A stretch of DNA of 64,000 nucleotides from an uncultured Pelagibacteraceae bacterium (GTDB taxonomy: Bacteria > Pseudomonadota > Alphaproteobacteria > Pelagibacterales > Pelagibacteraceae), in assembly GCA_902611815.1 (NCBI GenBank), contig CACMAZ010000005.1, forward strand, positions 1-64,000. The letters are read 5' to 3'. The notes under the pieces were generated by a model. The model searched no databases. It worked only from the letters and a program-made list of their open reading frames with translations, and had not been told where the DNA came from. Of the stretch, positions 24,910 through 36,892 are shown piece by piece. The translations under genes and the position numbers were made by a program. Every line of letters begins with the position of its first letter. Within the stretch, counting starts at the first letter, position 1.

Positions 24910-27900
24910 ATGAAAAAAGATTTAAGTAATATTTTTAAAGGTAGCGAAATAACAGACGCACAAAATTTTAATAGTATAAAAATATCTCTTGCTAGCCCTG
25001 AAAAGATTAAATCATGGACTTACGGAGAAATAAAAAAACCTGAAACTATTAACTATAGAACATTTAGACCTGAAAAGGATGGATTATTTTGTGCCAGAAT
25101 TTTTGGACCAATAAAAGATTATGAGTGCCTATGCGGCAAATATAAAAGAATGAAGTTTAGAGGTATAATATGCGAAAAATGTGGTGTTGAGGTAACTAAA
25201 TCAAATGTGAGACGTGAAAGAATGGGCCATATCAATCTTGCAACTCCAGTTGCTCATATATGGTTCTTAAAATCATTACCAAGCAGAATATCTTTAGCAA
25301 TCGATATGAAGCTAAAAGAAGTTGAACGTGTATTATATTTTGAAAATTTTATTGTTATTGAGCCTGGGTTAACTGGCCTAAAGAAAAATCAACTTTTATC
25401 TGAAGAAGAGCTGATAAAGAATCAAGATGAATTTGGAGAAGAAGCATTTACAGCAGGAATAGGCGCAGAAGCTATATTAGAAATTTTAAAATCAATAGAT
25501 CTAGAAAAAGAAAAAGAATTACTTGTAAAAACTATTAACGAAACTAAATCTAAAGTATCTGAGGAAAGATCAATCAAAAGACTTAAATTAATAGACTCAT
25601 TTATTAAAACAGGAAATAAACCAGAGTGGATGATTTTAACTGTAATACCGGTCATACCCCCTGAATTAAGACCTTTAGTTCCATTAGACGGTGGTAGATT
25701 TGCAACATCAGACTTAAACGATCTTTATAGAAGAGTAATTAATAGAAATAATCGTTTAAAAAGATTAATGGATTTGAAAGCTCCAGACATAATAGTCAGA
25801 AATGAAAAAAGAATGCTTCAAGAATCTGTTGATGCACTTTTTGATAATGGAAGAAGAGGACGAGTTATTACTGGAACTGGAAAAAGACCATTAAAGTCAT
25901 TAGCTGAAATGTTAAAAGGTAAACAAGGGCGATTTAGACAAAACTTATTAGGTAAAAGAGTTGATTATTCTGGAAGATCTGTGATTGTTGTTGGTCCAGA
26001 TCTTAAGCTTCATGAATGTGGATTACCAAAAAAAATGGCATTAGAATTATTTAAACCATTTTTATATGCAAGGTTAAACAAACTAGGTTTAGCCTCAACA
26101 ATTAAACAAGCAAAAAAATTAGTTGAAAGAGAAACAAATGCAGTTTGGGATGCTCTTGAATTAATTGTTAGAGAACATCCTGTTATATTAAATAGAGCCC
26201 CGACCTTACATAGATTGGGTGTTCAGGCATTTGAACCTAAACTAATCGAGGGAGATGCAATTGAACTACATCCATTAACTTGCGCTGCCTTCAATGCTGA
26301 TTTTGATGGAGATCAGATGGCTGTACATATACCTTTGAGTTTAGAGGCGCAACTTGAAGCAAGAGTATTAATGATGTCTACAAATAATATATTAAGTCCA
26401 TCCAACGGAAAACCTATAATTGTACCAAGTCAGGATATGATTTTAGGAATTTATTATTTGTCTTTACCTCCTTACCAAGAAAAAAGTATTGAGGGATATT
26501 TTGTTAATAATTCAGAAATTGAGCAAGCTTTAGAAACTGGCAATATAAAAATACATTCTAGAATTATCTCAAGGTTTGAAACTGTGGATGAAAATGGCAA
26601 ATCTAAATTTGAAAAGCATACAAGCACCGCAGGAAGATTTTTATTGGCAAACCTTTTACCTAAAAGTAAGGATATCACTTTTAGTTTAATAGATAGAGTG
26701 CTACCAAAAAAAGTTGTTTCTGAAATAATTGATTTTGTTTTTAGATTTACTGGTCAAAAAAATACTGTAATATTCTGCGATAAATTGAAAGATCTTGGTT
26801 TCAAACACGCATTTAAAGCTGGGATATCTTTTGGAAAAGATGACTTGATTATACCAAATAGCAAAGAATTGTTAATTGAAGAAACAAAAAAATTAATTAA
26901 AGACTATGAAAATCAGTATTCAGAGGGTCTGATAACTAGAGGAGAAAAATATAACAAGGTTGTGGATGCCTGGTCAAAATGTACAGATAAAGTTGCATCT
27001 GAAATGATGAAAGGTATATCAGCTACAGAAAAAACTGATAAAGGACTCAATATAAACTCAGTATTTATGATGGCAGATTCAGGTGCAAGAGGCTCTGCTG
27101 CTCAAATGAAACAATTAGCTGGAATGAGAGGTTTAATAGCAAAACCGTCCGGTGAAATCATAGAATCGCCAATTACATCCAATTTTAAAGAAGGTTTAAC
27201 AGCTCTTGAATATTTCAATTCTACTCACGGTGCAAGAAAAGGCCTTGCGGATACAGCTTTAAAAACAGCCAACTCAGGTTATCTAACCAGAAGATTATGT
27301 GATGTTGCTCAGGATTTAACAATTACAAAAAAAGATTGTGATTGTAAAAGTAAAGGAAGCATTACTCTATCTGAAATAATTGAAGGCGGTAATATTATTG
27401 TCAGTTTATCAGAAAGAGCACTTGGAAGAGTAGTTGCTGATAATGTCAAAAATCCAATATCTGGTGAAGTTATAATTAAAAAAGGCGAGATGATAGACGA
27501 AGCTGGTTGTGAAAAAATTGATGCAGCTGGTGTTAAAGCTATAAATGTATACTCAGTTATAACTTGTGGTTCTAAAGAGGGCGTTTGCGCTATGTGTTAT
27601 GGAAGAGATCTCTCAAGAGGTCAAATGGTTAACGTAGGTGAAGCTATAGGAATGATTTCTGCACAATCGATTGGTGAACCAGGCACACAATTAACAATGA
27701 GAACTTTTCACGTTGGTGGTACTGCTCAAATTAAGCAAGACTCTCAAATTTTAATTAAAAACGATGGTGTTTTAAAAATAATTAATACAAATTTATTAGA
27801 GGATTCCAAAAAAAATCAAATAGTAATGGGTAGAAATACACAAATTTCTTTAGAGGATGAAAAAGGAATGCAAATTGCAATTTATAAGGTTCCTTATGGA

Positions 27901-29079
27901 TCAAAACTTTTTTTTAAAAATGGTGATAAAGTCAAAAAAAATTCAAAAGTTTGTGAATGGGATCCTTACACAACACCAGTTATCGCAGAAAAAAGTGGTA
28001 TAGTTAATTTCGTAGATTTAATCGATGGAGTTTCACTTTCTGAAACTCAAGATGATACAACAGGAATATCATCCAAATCAGTAATTGATTGGAGATCACA
28101 ATCTAAAAACACAGAGCTTAAACCAAGAATTACCCTAAGAGATGAGAAAGGCAATGTTGTTAAAAAGGCAGATGATAATGAAGCAAGATATTATTTAGTT
28201 CCAGATTCTATTTTATCAGTGAAAGATGGACAAAAAATTAGTGCTGGAGATGTAATTGCCAGATTACCAAAGGAGACTTCAAAGACGAAAGATATTACTG
28301 GAGGATTACCAAGAGTAGCTGAATTATTTGAAGCAAGGAAAGCTAAAGATAGTGCTATCATAGCTGAGAACGATGGCAAAGTTATGTTTGGTAAAGAAGT
28401 TAGAGGAAAACAAAAGGTCTCAATTGTTTCAGACTCTGGTGAAACCTCAAATTATTTAATACCAAAAGGAAAACATATTAATTTTAACCCTGGTGAAGAA
28501 ATTAAAAAAGGAGAATATCTTCTTGATGGTCAACCATTACCTCATGATATTTTAAGAATTCTTGGCATAAAAGAGTTAACAGAGTATTTTGTAAACCAAG
28601 TTCAAGAGGTCTACAGACTTCAAGGTGTTATAATTAATGATAAACACATTGAAACCATTTTAAGACAAATGCTCAAAAAAGTTGAAATAAAAAATTCTGG
28701 AGACTCTGATTATTTGCCAGGTGAAATAATAGATAGATTTAAATTAGAAAACGTTAATGAAGAATTAATTAAAAATGGAAAAAAACCAGCTGTTGGTGAA
28801 AGAGTATTAATGGGTATTACAAAAGCTTCTTTACAAACAGAATCGTTTATATCAGCTGCCTCTTTCCAAGAAACAACAAGAGTTCTAACAGATGCAGCTA
28901 TTAAAGGAAAAGTTGACACTTTAGCTGGACTAAAAGAAAACGTAATTGTTGGAAGATTGGTACCTGCTGGAACAGGCTCAATTAAAAATAAATGGAATAA
29001 AAAAGCACTAGAGGACGATCAAAAATTTTTATCTGAGCAAGAAAAAGTCGAACAAGCCGAAACCCCCGCAAATCCTTAA
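24910..29079 (+). CDS. rpoC: DNA-directed RNA polymerase subunit beta prime
   Basis: 1389 residues. The N-terminal zinc site is [20 protein letters not shown], the catalytic Mg site NADFDGD is in [15 protein letters not shown], the bridge/trigger region includes [21 protein letters not shown], and the second zinc site is CDCKSKG with [11 protein letters not shown]. It ends in an acidic tail. A weak hairpin with a short T run follows the stop codon, and a promoter-like sequence for rpsL lies just after. Confidence 0.99.
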   Translation: MKKDLSNIFKGSEITDAQNFNSIKISLASPEKIKSWTYGEIKKPETINYRTFRPEKDGLFCARIFGPIKDYECLCGKYKRMKFRGIICEKCGVEVTKSNVRRERMGHINLATPVAHIWFLKSLPSRISLAIDMKLKEVERVLYFENFIVIEPGLTGLKKNQLLSEEELIKNQDEFGEEAFTAGIGAEAILEILKSIDLEKEKELLVKTINETKSKVSEERSIKRLKLIDSFIKTGNKPEWMILTVIPVIPPELRPLVPLDGGRFATSDLNDLYRRVINRNNRLKRLMDLKAPDIIVRNEKRMLQESVDALFDNGRRGRVITGTGKRPLKSLAEMLKGKQGRFRQNLLGKRVDYSGRSVIVVGPDLKLHECGLPKKMALELFKPFLYARLNKLGLASTIKQAKKLVERETNAVWDALELIVREHPVILNRAPTLHRLGVQAFEPKLIEGDAIELHPLTCAAFNADFDGDQMAVHIPLSLEAQLEARVLMMSTNNILSPSNGKPIIVPSQDMILGIYYLSLPPYQEKSIEGYFVNNSEIEQALETGNIKIHSRIISRFETVDENGKSKFEKHTSTAGRFLLANLLPKSKDITFSLIDRVLPKKVVSEIIDFVFRFTGQKNTVIFCDKLKDLGFKHAFKAGISFGKDDLIIPNSKELLIEETKKLIKDYENQYSEGLITRGEKYNKVVDAWSKCTDKVASEMMKGISATEKTDKGLNINSVFMMADSGARGSAAQMKQLAGMRGLIAKPSGEIIESPITSNFKEGLTALEYFNSTHGARKGLADTALKTANSGYLTRRLCDVAQDLTITKKDCDCKSKGSITLSEIIEGGNIIVSLSERALGRVVADNVKNPISGEVIIKKGEMIDEAGCEKIDAAGVKAINVYSVITCGSKEGVCAMCYGRDLSRGQMVNVGEAIGMISAQSIGEPGTQLTMRTFHVGGTAQIKQDSQILIKNDGVLKIINTNLLEDSKKNQIVMGRNTQISLEDEKGMQIAIYKVPYGSKLFFKNGDKVKKNSKVCEWDPYTTPVIAEKSGIVNFVDLIDGVSLSETQDDTTGISSKSVIDWRSQSKNTELKPRITLRDEKGNVVKKADDNEARYYLVPDSILSVKDGQKISAGDVIARLPKETSKTKDITGGLPRVAELFEARKAKDSAIIAENDGKVMFGKEVRGKQKVSIVSDSGETSNYLIPKGKHINFNPGEEIKKGEYLLDGQPLPHDILRILGIKELTEYFVNQVQEVYRLQGVIINDKHIETILRQMLKKVEIKNSGDSDYLPGEIIDRFKLENVNEELIKNGKKPAVGERVLMGITKASLQTESFISAASFQETTRVLTDAAIKGKVDTLAGLKENVIVGRLVPAGTGSIKNKWNKKALEDDQKFLSEQEKVEQAETPANP

Positions 29080-29080
29080 T

Positions 29081-29105
29081 AATAGACCGTTATTTCTATT
29101 GTTTT
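29081..29105 (+). terminator. Weak candidate terminator after rpoC
   Basis: AATAGA and TCTATT (29081-29086, 29095-29100) form a six-base stem with an eight-base loop, followed by G and TTTT. The stem is A/T-rich and weak. It sits right after the rpoC stop and ahead of a promoter-like site, which is where a partial terminator would be expected. Confidence 0.35.
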
Positions 29106-29108
29106 AAT

Positions 29109-29136
29109 TTGACAAATTTAAAAACTATAGTATTTT
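29109..29136 (+). promoter_or_regulatory. Candidate promoter of the rpsL-rpsG-fusA-S10-spc operon
   Basis: A perfect TTGACA at 29109-29114, a 16-base spacer and TATTTT at 29131-29136, about 96 bases before the rpsL ATG. The 153-base rpoC-rpsL spacer is one of the longest in the window, consistent with a real leader. A further inverted repeat TAGTAC/GTACTA lies at about 29157-29175 in the leader. Confidence 0.55.
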
Positions 29137-29232
29137 CTGCAAGATTTTGGTTGGATAGTAGTACTATTTAGGTACTAAACGCGACCACAGACATTAGACT
29201 ACTTTAATCTCTTCCTTAATCACAATTTTACT

Positions 29233-29604
29233 ATGCCAACGATAAACCAATTATTAAAAAAAAGAAGGACTAGACCAAAGGCTAGGGACAGAGTTCCTGC
29301 GCTTGAAAAATCTCCTCAGAAAAGAGGTGTTTGTTTAAAAGTTTATACTACGACACCTAAGAAACCAAATTCTGCACTGAGAAAAGTGGCTAGGGTAAGA
29401 TTATCTAACGGACACGAAGTAACATCTTATATACCTGGCGAAGGTCATAATTTACAAGAACACTCTGTTGTTCTAATTAGAGGTGGAAGAGTTAAAGATT
29501 TACCAGGAGTAAGATATCATATCTTGAGAGGTAATTTAGATACTCAGGGCGTGACTGCAAGAAAACAGCAAAGATCTAAATACGGAGCAAAAAAAGGTAA
29601 ATAA
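29233..29604 (+). CDS. rpsL: 30S ribosomal protein S12
   Basis: 123 residues with [17 protein letters not shown] (Lys at the streptomycin-sensitive position) and [15 protein letters not shown]. It sits at the decoding centre. It is the first gene of the str-S10-spc run and is preceded by a 153-base leader with a promoter-like site. Confidence 0.99.
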   Translation: MPTINQLLKKRRTRPKARDRVPALEKSPQKRGVCLKVYTTTPKKPNSALRKVARVRLSNGHEVTSYIPGEGHNLQEHSVVLIRGGRVKDLPGVRYHILRGNLDTQGVTARKQQRSKYGAKKGK

Positions 29605-29606
29605 TT

Positions 29607-30077
29607 ATGTCACGTAAAAAAAGTTCCTCAAAAAAAAATATTTCATTAGATGCAAAATACAAATCACCAATAATTCCAAAACTAATAAATTCTCTTATGT
29701 ATGACGGAAAAAAAACTATTGCTGAAAAAATTGTATACGATGCAATAGACAAGATAAAATCTAAATCTAAAGATGAGCCAATAACAATATTCAATCAAGC
29801 AATTACTAATATCAAACCAACTGTTGAAGTAAGGTCAAGACGGGTAGGTGGTGCAACCTACCAAGTACCAGTTGAGGTAAAATCTAAAAGATCACAAGCT
29901 TTGGCGATTAGGTGGTTGATAGATGCATCAAGAAAAAGAAAAGATAAAAAAATGTCGGATAAAATTTTTAATGAAATTTACGATGCATATCAAAATAGAG
30001 GTTCAGCAATTAAAAAAAAAGAGGATACACATAAAATGGCAGAGTCTAACAAAGCTTTTGCTCATTTTAGATGGTAA
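29607..30077 (+). CDS. rpsG: 30S ribosomal protein S7
   Basis: 156 residues, the family norm. VEVRSRRVGGATYQVPVEV is the conserved RNA-binding stretch, and the C-terminus KMAESNKAFAHFRW is typical. S7 nucleates assembly of the 30S head. It lies two bases after rpsL. Confidence 0.99.
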   Translation: MSRKKSSSKKNISLDAKYKSPIIPKLINSLMYDGKKTIAEKIVYDAIDKIKSKSKDEPITIFNQAITNIKPTVEVRSRRVGGATYQVPVEVKSKRSQALAIRWLIDASRKRKDKKMSDKIFNEIYDAYQNRGSAIKKKEDTHKMAESNKAFAHFRW

Positions 30078-30083
30078 TATTAA

Positions 30084-32162
30084 ATGGCACGAACACACAA
30101 ATTAGATAAATATAGAAACATTGGTATCATGGCACATATCGATGCTGGAAAAACAACAACTACCGAAAGAATTTTATATTATACTGGAAAGAGTCATAAA
30201 ATTGGTGAAGTACATGACGGTGCAGCTACTATGGATTGGATGGAACAAGAACAGGAAAGAGGCATTACTATCACTTCTGCTGCTACAACTTGTTTTTGGA
30301 ATGATCATAGAATAAACATTATTGATACCCCTGGTCACGTAGATTTTACAATTGAAGTTGAGAGATCTTTAAAAGTTCTTGATGGAGCCGTTGCAGTATT
30401 CGATGGAGTTGCAGGTGTTGAGCCACAATCAGAAACAGTATGGAGACAAGCTGATAAATATAAAGTTCCAAGAATATGTTTTGTAAATAAACTTGATAGA
30501 ACTGGTGCAGACTTTTTCAGGTGTGTTGATATGATTAAAGATAGACTGGGCGCAAAACCTTTAGTCATGCAAATTCCAATAGGTATTGAAGCTTCATTAC
30601 AAGGCATAGTCGACCTTGTAAAAATGAAAGCAATAGTTTGGAAAAATGAAGATTTAGGAGCAGCATGGGAGGAAAAAGATATACCTTCTGATCTAAAAGA
30701 AATTACAGATAAATATAGACAAGAGCTAGTTGAAACTGCAGTTGAACAAGATGAAAAGTTAATGGAAAGCTATTTAAATGGAGAAGAGATCAAAGTTGAA
30801 GATCTAAAAAAATGTATAAGAAAAGGATGTTTAAGCTTTAACTTTGTTCCAGTCTTAACTGGATCAGCTTTTAAAAATAAGGGTGTGCAGCCATTATTAG
30901 ATGCTGTGGTAGATTACTTACCAAGTCCAGTAGACATAGGATCAATTAAAGGGACAAAACCAAATTCTGAAGAAGAAATTGAAATGATGTTTGAGGATAA
31001 TGCTCCCTTCTCCGCATTGGCTTTTAAAGTTGCTAATGATCCATTCGTTGGTTCACTTACTTTCATAAGAATTTATTCAGGCACTGTTAAATCTGGTACT
31101 GGAATTTATAACACTTCTAAAGATAAAGAAGAAAGAGTTGGCAGAATGTTGTTAATGCACGCTAATTCGCGTGAAGATATTAAAGAAGCTAATGCGGGAG
31201 ACATAGTTGCGTTGGCTGGATTGAAGTATACAATTACTGGGCATACTCTTGCTAATGAAGATAAGCCAGTGCTACTCGAGCCAATGGAATTCCCAGATCC
31301 TGTAATTGAGATTGCTGTAGAACCAAAGACTAAAGGTGACCAGGAAAAAATGGGTGAAGCTTTAGGAAGATTAGCTAAAGAAGATCCTTCATTTAGAGTG
31401 ACGTCAGATGAAGAGTCTGGTCAAACAATAATTAAGGGAATGGGCGAACTTCATTTAGACATCATAGTTGATAGAATGAAAAGAGAATTCAAAGTTGAAG
31501 CTAACATAGGAGCACCTCAAGTTGCATATAGAGAAACAATTTTAAAAAATTCAGAATTTGATTACACTCATAAAAAACAAAGTGGTGGAGCTGGTCAATT
31601 TGCAAGAGTCAAGCTGTCAATTGAGCCTTTAGAGCCTGGGAAAGGAAGAGAAGTTGAAAGTAAAATCAAAGGTGGTGCTATACCAAAAGAATTTATTCCT
31701 GGAGTTGAAAAAGGTATAGAAAGTGTTTCAGATTCTGGAATTTTAGCAGGATTTCCGATTATAGATTACAAAGTTACAATTTTAGATGGATTACATCATG
31801 ATGTTGATTCTAGTGTTTTGGCATTTGAATTAGCTTCAAGACAATGTTTTAAAGAAGCATGTAATAGAGCAACATTAAAGTTGTTAGAGCCTATCATGAG
31901 AGTTGAGGTTGTCACTCCAGAAGATTATATGGGAGATGTAATCGGTGATTTAAATAGTAGAAGAGGACAGATAAATACCCAAGAACAAAGAGGCAATGCT
32001 ACGGTTATAACTGCAATGGTACCTTTAGCAAATATGTTTGGTTACATTAATGCTTTAAGATCCATGTCTCAAGGTAGAGCACAGTATTCAATGTTTTTCG
32101 ATCATTATGATAAAGTTCCTCAAAATGTTCAAGACGAAGTAACAAAAAAAACAGGGTCTTAA
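30084..32162 (+). CDS. fusA: Elongation factor G
   Basis: 692 residues, the normal size. G1 [15 protein letters not shown], switch [12 protein letters not shown]3 DTPGHVDF and G4 [10 protein letters not shown] are visible, followed by domains II-V. It drives translocation. No tuf gene follows; rpsJ begins after 2 bases. This differs from the str operon of E. coli and agrees with a single tuf upstream of secE. Confidence 0.99.
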   Translation: MARTHKLDKYRNIGIMAHIDAGKTTTTERILYYTGKSHKIGEVHDGAATMDWMEQEQERGITITSAATTCFWNDHRINIIDTPGHVDFTIEVERSLKVLDGAVAVFDGVAGVEPQSETVWRQADKYKVPRICFVNKLDRTGADFFRCVDMIKDRLGAKPLVMQIPIGIEASLQGIVDLVKMKAIVWKNEDLGAAWEEKDIPSDLKEITDKYRQELVETAVEQDEKLMESYLNGEEIKVEDLKKCIRKGCLSFNFVPVLTGSAFKNKGVQPLLDAVVDYLPSPVDIGSIKGTKPNSEEEIEMMFEDNAPFSALAFKVANDPFVGSLTFIRIYSGTVKSGTGIYNTSKDKEERVGRMLLMHANSREDIKEANAGDIVALAGLKYTITGHTLANEDKPVLLEPMEFPDPVIEIAVEPKTKGDQEKMGEALGRLAKEDPSFRVTSDEESGQTIIKGMGELHLDIIVDRMKREFKVEANIGAPQVAYRETILKNSEFDYTHKKQSGGAGQFARVKLSIEPLEPGKGREVESKIKGGAIPKEFIPGVEKGIESVSDSGILAGFPIIDYKVTILDGLHHDVDSSVLAFELASRQCFKEACNRATLKLLEPIMRVEVVTPEDYMGDVIGDLNSRRGQINTQEQRGNATVITAMVPLANMFGYINALRSMSQGRAQYSMFFDHYDKVPQNVQDEVTKKTGS

Positions 32163-32164
32163 AA

Positions 32165-32473
32165 ATGGAAAAACAAAATATAAGAATTAAATTAAGAGCT
32201 TATGATAATAAGGTACTAGATCAATCAACAGAGGAGATTGTTAACACTGTCAAAAGAACTGGTGCAAATATAAAGGGACCAATACCATTACCAACAAAAA
32301 TTGAAAGATTCACTGTATTAAGATCACCACATATTGATAAAAAAAGCAGAGAACAATTTGAAACAAGAACACACAAAAGACTAATAGATATAATTGAGCC
32401 TACCCCTCAAACGGTTGAAGCTTTAATGAAATTAGATTTAGCCTCAGGTGTAGATGTGGAGATTAAAATTTAA
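32165..32473 (+). CDS. rpsJ: 30S ribosomal protein S10
   Basis: 102 residues, with [16 protein letters not shown] at the N-terminus and [20 protein letters not shown] near the end. It is part of the 30S head and the NusE partner of NusB in antitermination. Starts 2 bases after fusA and overlaps rplC by one base. Confidence 0.99.
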   Translation: MEKQNIRIKLRAYDNKVLDQSTEEIVNTVKRTGANIKGPIPLPTKIERFTVLRSPHIDKKSREQFETRTHKRLIDIIEPTPQTVEALMKLDLASGVDVEIKI

Positions 32474-33183
32474 TGATTGAAATTGGTTTAATTGGTAAAA
32501 AAATCGGTATGACTAGAGAATTTTATAAATCTGGACAATCGGTTCCTGTAACTGTAATTAAATTTGATACGGGCAGAGTGATACAGTTATTGTCAAAGGA
32601 AAAAAATGGATACAACGCTGTTCAAATAGGTTTTGGTAAAATTAAGAATTCAAAACTATCAAAACAAATGAAAGGATATTTTGCAAAAAAAAACACAGAA
32701 CCTAAAAAAATTCTAAAGGAATTTAGAGTTAAAAGTTTAGAAAATTTTAAGGAAGGAAATGAAATAGGTATAGAAATATTTAAAGATACAAAATTTGTAG
32801 ACATTAAATCAAAAACAATAGGAAAAGGTTTTGCAGGCGCTATGAAAAGACATAATTTTGCTGGATTAAGAGCATCTCATGGAGTTTCAATATCACATAG
32901 AGCACACGGATCTACTGGTCAAAACCAAGATCCAGGAAAAGTATTTAAAAACAAGAAGATGGCGGGACATATGGGTGATAAAATAAGAACAATGCAAAAT
33001 ATTGAAATAATTAAATCTGATCCTGAAAATAATTTATTATTTTTAAAAGGATCAATACCTGGCTCAAAAAATACTCAGGTTGTAGTAAAAGAGTCTGTTA
33101 AAAATGTAAGAAAACTTACAATGAGTGAAAAAATTGAGAAAATTGAGAAATTAAAAAAAATACCAGAAAAAAAGAAAAAATAA
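32473..33183 (+). CDS. rplC: 50S ribosomal protein L3
   Basis: 236 residues. GLIGKKIGMTREF opens the protein, and the loop reaching the peptidyl-transferase centre contains GSTGQNQDPGKVFKNKKMAGH, including the Gln that is methylated in many bacteria. The C-terminus is extended by a Lys/Glu-rich tail. Confidence 0.99.
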   Translation: MIEIGLIGKKIGMTREFYKSGQSVPVTVIKFDTGRVIQLLSKEKNGYNAVQIGFGKIKNSKLSKQMKGYFAKKNTEPKKILKEFRVKSLENFKEGNEIGIEIFKDTKFVDIKSKTIGKGFAGAMKRHNFAGLRASHGVSISHRAHGSTGQNQDPGKVFKNKKMAGHMGDKIRTMQNIEIIKSDPENNLLFLKGSIPGSKNTQVVVKESVKNVRKLTMSEKIEKIEKLKKIPEKKKK

Positions 33184-33807
33184 ATGAAGTTAGACAAAAT
33201 AAGTTTAGACGGAAAAAAAACATCTATTGAAGTTATGGATAAAATCTTCTCATCCAAAGTTAATGAAAAGTTAATTAGTAAAGCAATTTATAAAACAAAT
33301 GCAAATTACAAAGGTAGAAAATCCAAAACAAAACAAAAGAACGAGATTACTGGGTCCACATCTAAAATATATGCTCAAAAAGGCACAGGTAACGCTAGAC
33401 ACGCAAGTAGAAAAGCCCCAATATTTGTTGGTGGAGGTGTTGCTCATGGTCCAAAAGGTGAAACAAAATATAAAAAAAGAAAGTTAAATAAAAATGAGAA
33501 AAGATTGAGTATCGCTTCAATATTAACAAAAAAACATAAATTAAATGACTTAATAATTTTTAATGATTTCTCTAAAGTAATTAAAAAAACTAAAGAAATG
33601 AATTTAATCTTAAAAAAATTTCATGCTATAAACAGTATTCTAATTTTAGACAAGTCTTCAAAAAATAACATTGATAAAGCTGTTAGAAATATTCCCAATG
33701 TAAAGTGTACTGATATAAATCATTTTAGTGCATTTGATATAGTTAAGTACAAAAAAATTATTTTCACTGAAACATCATTAAAAGAATTAGAAAAAAGGTA
33801 TAATTAA
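33184..33807 (+). CDS. rplD: 50S ribosomal protein L4
   Basis: 207 residues. The tunnel loop contains YAQKGTGNARHASRKAPIFV and GGGVAHGPKG. In E. coli L4 also represses the S10 operon through its leader; here the operon has no separate S10 promoter or leader, so such control would have to differ (inference). It directly abuts rplC and rplW. Confidence 0.98.
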   Translation: MKLDKISLDGKKTSIEVMDKIFSSKVNEKLISKAIYKTNANYKGRKSKTKQKNEITGSTSKIYAQKGTGNARHASRKAPIFVGGGVAHGPKGETKYKKRKLNKNEKRLSIASILTKKHKLNDLIIFNDFSKVIKKTKEMNLILKKFHAINSILILDKSSKNNIDKAVRNIPNVKCTDINHFSAFDIVKYKKIIFTETSLKELEKRYN

Positions 33808-34101
33808 ATGACTAAAATTAATTTATATGACACAATAGTTGGACCACTTATTACTGAAAAGTCAACTAATTTATCATCTTTGAATAAAATTGTATTTAAA
33901 GTAATTGACTCTGCTAATAAAAAAAATTTAAAAAAAAATATAGAAAAAATTTTTAAAGTTAACATTACAAAAATTAATATTATTAATAAAAGAAACAGAA
34001 CTAAATTTACGAGAGGTAGAAAAGTCAAAGTTAAAGGTTACAAAAAGGCAATTATCACTCTTAAAAAGGGTCAAAGTATTGATTTAACAACAGGTATTTA
34101 A
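33808..34101 (+). CDS. rplW: 50S ribosomal protein L23
   Basis: 97 residues, with IVGPLITEKSTNL near the N-terminus and KRNRTKFTRGRKVKVKGYKKA in the RNA-binding loop. It forms the docking site for SRP and trigger factor at the tunnel exit. It abuts rplD and overlaps rplB by one base. Confidence 0.98.
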   Translation: MTKINLYDTIVGPLITEKSTNLSSLNKIVFKVIDSANKKNLKKNIEKIFKVNITKINIINKRNRTKFTRGRKVKVKGYKKAIITLKKGQSIDLTTGI

Positions 34102-34934
34102 TGAGCTTAAAAACATTTAAACCATATACAAAATCTTCTAGAGGTACAATTCTAGTTGATAGAAGTAAAGTTTGGAAAGGCAAACCTTACAAACCACTTA
34201 CATCCATAAAATACTCATCAAGTGGAAGAAATAATCAAGGAAGGATTACAGCAAGAAATATAGGTGGTGGTCATAAACAAAAATATAGATTAATAGATTT
34301 TTATAGAAAAAAGAAAGGGTCACAGGCAGAAGTTGAAAGAATTGAATATGATCCTAACAGGTCGTGTCATATTATGTTAGTTAAATTCGAAGATGGTGAA
34401 AAATATTATTATTTAGCACCGCAAGGAATAAAAATTGGAGACAAGGTCTCAAATGGTGGTGACTCAGAGATAAAAGTTGGAAACTGTTTGCCATTATCTG
34501 AGATACCTGTTGGCATAGATATTCACAATGTAGAAATTAATCCAGGTGGTGGTGGAAAAATTGCAAGATCAGCTGGTACCTCGGTTTCAATTTCAGGAAC
34601 AGATGGAAATTATTCTATTATCAAAATGACCTCCGGTGAAATAAGAAAAATTGACTCTAGATCGTTAGCTACAATTGGGGTTCTCTCAAACCCTGATCAA
34701 AAAAATATTAAAATTGGTAAAGCTGGAAGATCAAGATGGCTCGGAAGAAGACCACACACAAGAGGTGTAGTCATGAACCCGGTTGATCATCCTCATGGTG
34801 GTGGTGAAGGTAAATCTGCTGGTGGTAGACATCCAGTTTCAAGAACTGGTCAATCTGCCAAAGGTTTAAAAACTAGAGACAATAAAAGAACGGATAAATT
34901 TATAATTAGAAGAAGGAATAAGAAGAAGGGATAG
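34101..34934 (+). CDS. rplB: 50S ribosomal protein L2
   Basis: 277 residues. The C-terminal GVVMNPVDHPHGGGEGKSAGG contains the conserved His of the peptidyl-transferase region, and the N-terminal part shows NNQGRITARNIGGGHKQKYR. Length matches the family. Confidence 0.99.
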   Translation: MSLKTFKPYTKSSRGTILVDRSKVWKGKPYKPLTSIKYSSSGRNNQGRITARNIGGGHKQKYRLIDFYRKKKGSQAEVERIEYDPNRSCHIMLVKFEDGEKYYYLAPQGIKIGDKVSNGGDSEIKVGNCLPLSEIPVGIDIHNVEINPGGGGKIARSAGTSVSISGTDGNYSIIKMTSGEIRKIDSRSLATIGVLSNPDQKNIKIGKAGRSRWLGRRPHTRGVVMNPVDHPHGGGEGKSAGGRHPVSRTGQSAKGLKTRDNKRTDKFIIRRRNKKKG

Positions 34935-34937
34935 TTT

Positions 34938-35237
34938 ATGGCAAGGTCAGTTTGGAAAGGTCCATTTGTTGAAGAAAGTTTAATTAAAAAAGCTGAAAAG
35001 CAAAAAAATGAAACTAATAAAAAACCAATAAAAACATGGTCAAGAAAATCAACCATTATCCCAGATTTTATAGGACTGAGTTTCTTGATATATAATGGAA
35101 AAAAATTTATTCCACTAACAATCTCAGAGGATATGGTTGGTCATAAATTTGGAGAGTTTGCTCCAACAAGACAATTTTTTGGACACACTCCTGCAGATAA
35201 AAAGGCAAAAGAGGAACCGACTAAGGATAAAAAATAA
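34938..35237 (+). CDS. rpsS: 30S ribosomal protein S19
   Basis: 99 residues. [18 protein letters not shown] opens the protein, [14 protein letters not shown] follows, and [16 protein letters not shown] is the conserved C-terminal block. The short Lys/Glu-rich tail after it is variable. Confidence 0.99.
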   Translation: MARSVWKGPFVEESLIKKAEKQKNETNKKPIKTWSRKSTIIPDFIGLSFLIYNGKKFIPLTISEDMVGHKFGEFAPTRQFFGHTPADKKAKEEPTKDKK

Positions 35238-35246
35238 CAATTATAT

Positions 35247-35645
35247 ATGAGCAAGATTAAGAAAAATAACGAATTGAATTTAGTAAGATCTGTAAATAAG
35301 AACGTTAGATCAAGCACAAGAAAACTAAAACCCATTTTAAAAGCACTTGTCGGCAAAAAAGTTGATTTTGCTTTAAGAGATCTTGAGTTTTCAAATAAAA
35401 GAATTTGCGGTGACGTTAAAAAAACACTTGCATCTGCAATTGCTAATGCCGAAAATAATTATCAATATGATATTGACAAACTTGTAATCAAAGAAGCCTA
35501 CTGTGGAAAACAAATTATAATGAAAAGATTTAGACCGAGAGCTAAGGGTAGAGCAGCTCCTATAATTAAACCATATTCAAATTTGACAATTATTTTATCA
35601 GAAACAAAACAGGATAAAAAGGAGAAACATGGGACAAAAAGTTAA
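35247..35645 (+). CDS. rplV: 50S ribosomal protein L22
   Basis: 132 residues, slightly longer than the usual 110 because of N- and C-terminal Lys-rich extensions. The core includes [17 protein letters not shown] and the tunnel hairpin [15 protein letters not shown]. Its end overlaps the rpsC start by 17 bases. Confidence 0.97.
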   Translation: MSKIKKNNELNLVRSVNKNVRSSTRKLKPILKALVGKKVDFALRDLEFSNKRICGDVKKTLASAIANAENNYQYDIDKLVIKEAYCGKQIIMKRFRPRAKGRAAPIIKPYSNLTIILSETKQDKKEKHGTKS

Positions 35646-36288
35646 TCCAGTCGGGTATAGACTTGGAGTCAACAGAGGATGGGACTCTGTTTGGTATGCT
35701 AAGAAAAAAGATTTTGGAAAATTTTTAATCGAAGATTTTAAAATTAGAGATTATATAAAAAAAAATGTAATTAATTCTGGTGTATCTAAAGTAATGATCG
35801 AACGAACTTCAAAAAAATGTTTTGTGACTATTTATACCTCAAGACCTGGGTTTGTTATTGGAAAAAAAGGAAGCGATATTGAAAAAATTAAAAATAAACT
35901 ATCAGGCTTAACTGCTAATGAAGTGAATTTAAATATTAAAGAAGTCAAAAAACCTGAAACAAATAGTTTTCTAGTTGCAGAGAATATAGCTCAACAACTA
36001 GTAAAAAGAGTATCATATAGAAGAGCAATGAAAAGAGCCATGCAGTCCGCTTTAAGACTTGGGGCAAAGGGCATAAAAGTTTCTGTTAGTGGAAGGCTAG
36101 GTGGAAATGAAATCGCAAGAACTGAATGGTTAAGAGAGGGTAGTATTCCTTCACACACATTGAGAGCAGACATTGATTATGCTGAGTCTGAAGCCTTAAC
36201 GACTTATGGTATTATAGGTATAAAAGTATGGATTTATAAAGGAGAAATTTTTTCAAAAGAATTTAGTCAAGAAACAAACAAAAAATAA
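35629..36288 (+). CDS. rpsC: 30S ribosomal protein S3
   Basis: 219 residues. [19 protein letters not shown] starts the protein, the KH motif is [16 protein letters not shown], and the C-terminal domain has [18 protein letters not shown]. It is on the mRNA entry side of the 30S subunit. Confidence 0.99.
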   Translation: MGQKVNPVGYRLGVNRGWDSVWYAKKKDFGKFLIEDFKIRDYIKKNVINSGVSKVMIERTSKKCFVTIYTSRPGFVIGKKGSDIEKIKNKLSGLTANEVNLNIKEVKKPETNSFLVAENIAQQLVKRVSYRRAMKRAMQSALRLGAKGIKVSVSGRLGGNEIARTEWLREGSIPSHTLRADIDYAESEALTTYGIIGIKVWIYKGEIFSKEFSQETNKK

Positions 36289-36290
36289 TT

Positions 36291-36701
36291 ATGTTACAAC
36301 CAACAAGAACAAAATTTAGAAAAGCGCACAAAGGTAGAATTCATGGACATGCCTCAAGATGTAATAAAATGAATTATGGCTCATTTGGTTTAAAAGCTTT
36401 ACAGCCTGAAAGGGTAATTTCAAAACAAATAGAGGCAGCTAGAGTTGCGCTAACAAGACATATGAAAAGACAGGGAAGAGTTTGGACAAGAGTTTTTCCA
36501 AATATACCAGTATCTAAAAAACCCACAGAGGTTAGAATGGGTAAGGGAAAAGGGTCTCCAGAATTTTGGGCTTGTAGAGTAAAACCAGGAAGAATATTAT
36601 TTGAAGTTGACGGCGTTTCAGAGCAAATTGCAAAAGAGGCTTTGTACAAAGCTTCAGCAAAATTACCTATTAAAACTAAATTTATTAGGAGATTTTCTTG
36701 A
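36291..36701 (+). CDS. rplP: 50S ribosomal protein L16
   Basis: 136 residues. [17 protein letters not shown] and [20 protein letters not shown] are conserved; the latter reaches the A-site tRNA. The stop overlaps the rpmC start (ATGA). Confidence 0.99.
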   Translation: MLQPTRTKFRKAHKGRIHGHASRCNKMNYGSFGLKALQPERVISKQIEAARVALTRHMKRQGRVWTRVFPNIPVSKKPTEVRMGKGKGSPEFWACRVKPGRILFEVDGVSEQIAKEALYKASAKLPIKTKFIRRFS

Positions 36702-36892
36702 TGAAAAAAAGTGAATTTAAAAAACTAACATTAGATAAAGCTAAAAAAGATTTAGAAAAAAGTAAAAAAGATCTTTTTAATTTGAGATTTCAAAAAGTAA
36801 ATGGTCAACTTACTAATACATCTAAATTTAATCAATTAAAGAAAACAATAGCAAAATTATTAACCTTTATAGAAAGTAAAAAAAATGCCTAA
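36701..36892 (+). CDS. rpmC: 50S ribosomal protein L29
   Basis: 63 residues in two helices, with DLFNLRFQKVNGQLTNTSKF as the family core. The track places the start at a TTG (36698); the ATG at 36701 is better and gives an ATGA overlap with rplP. It overlaps rpsQ by 8 bases. Confidence 0.96.
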   Translation: MKKSEFKKLTLDKAKKDLEKSKKDLFNLRFQKVNGQLTNTSKFNQLKKTIAKLLTFIESKKNA

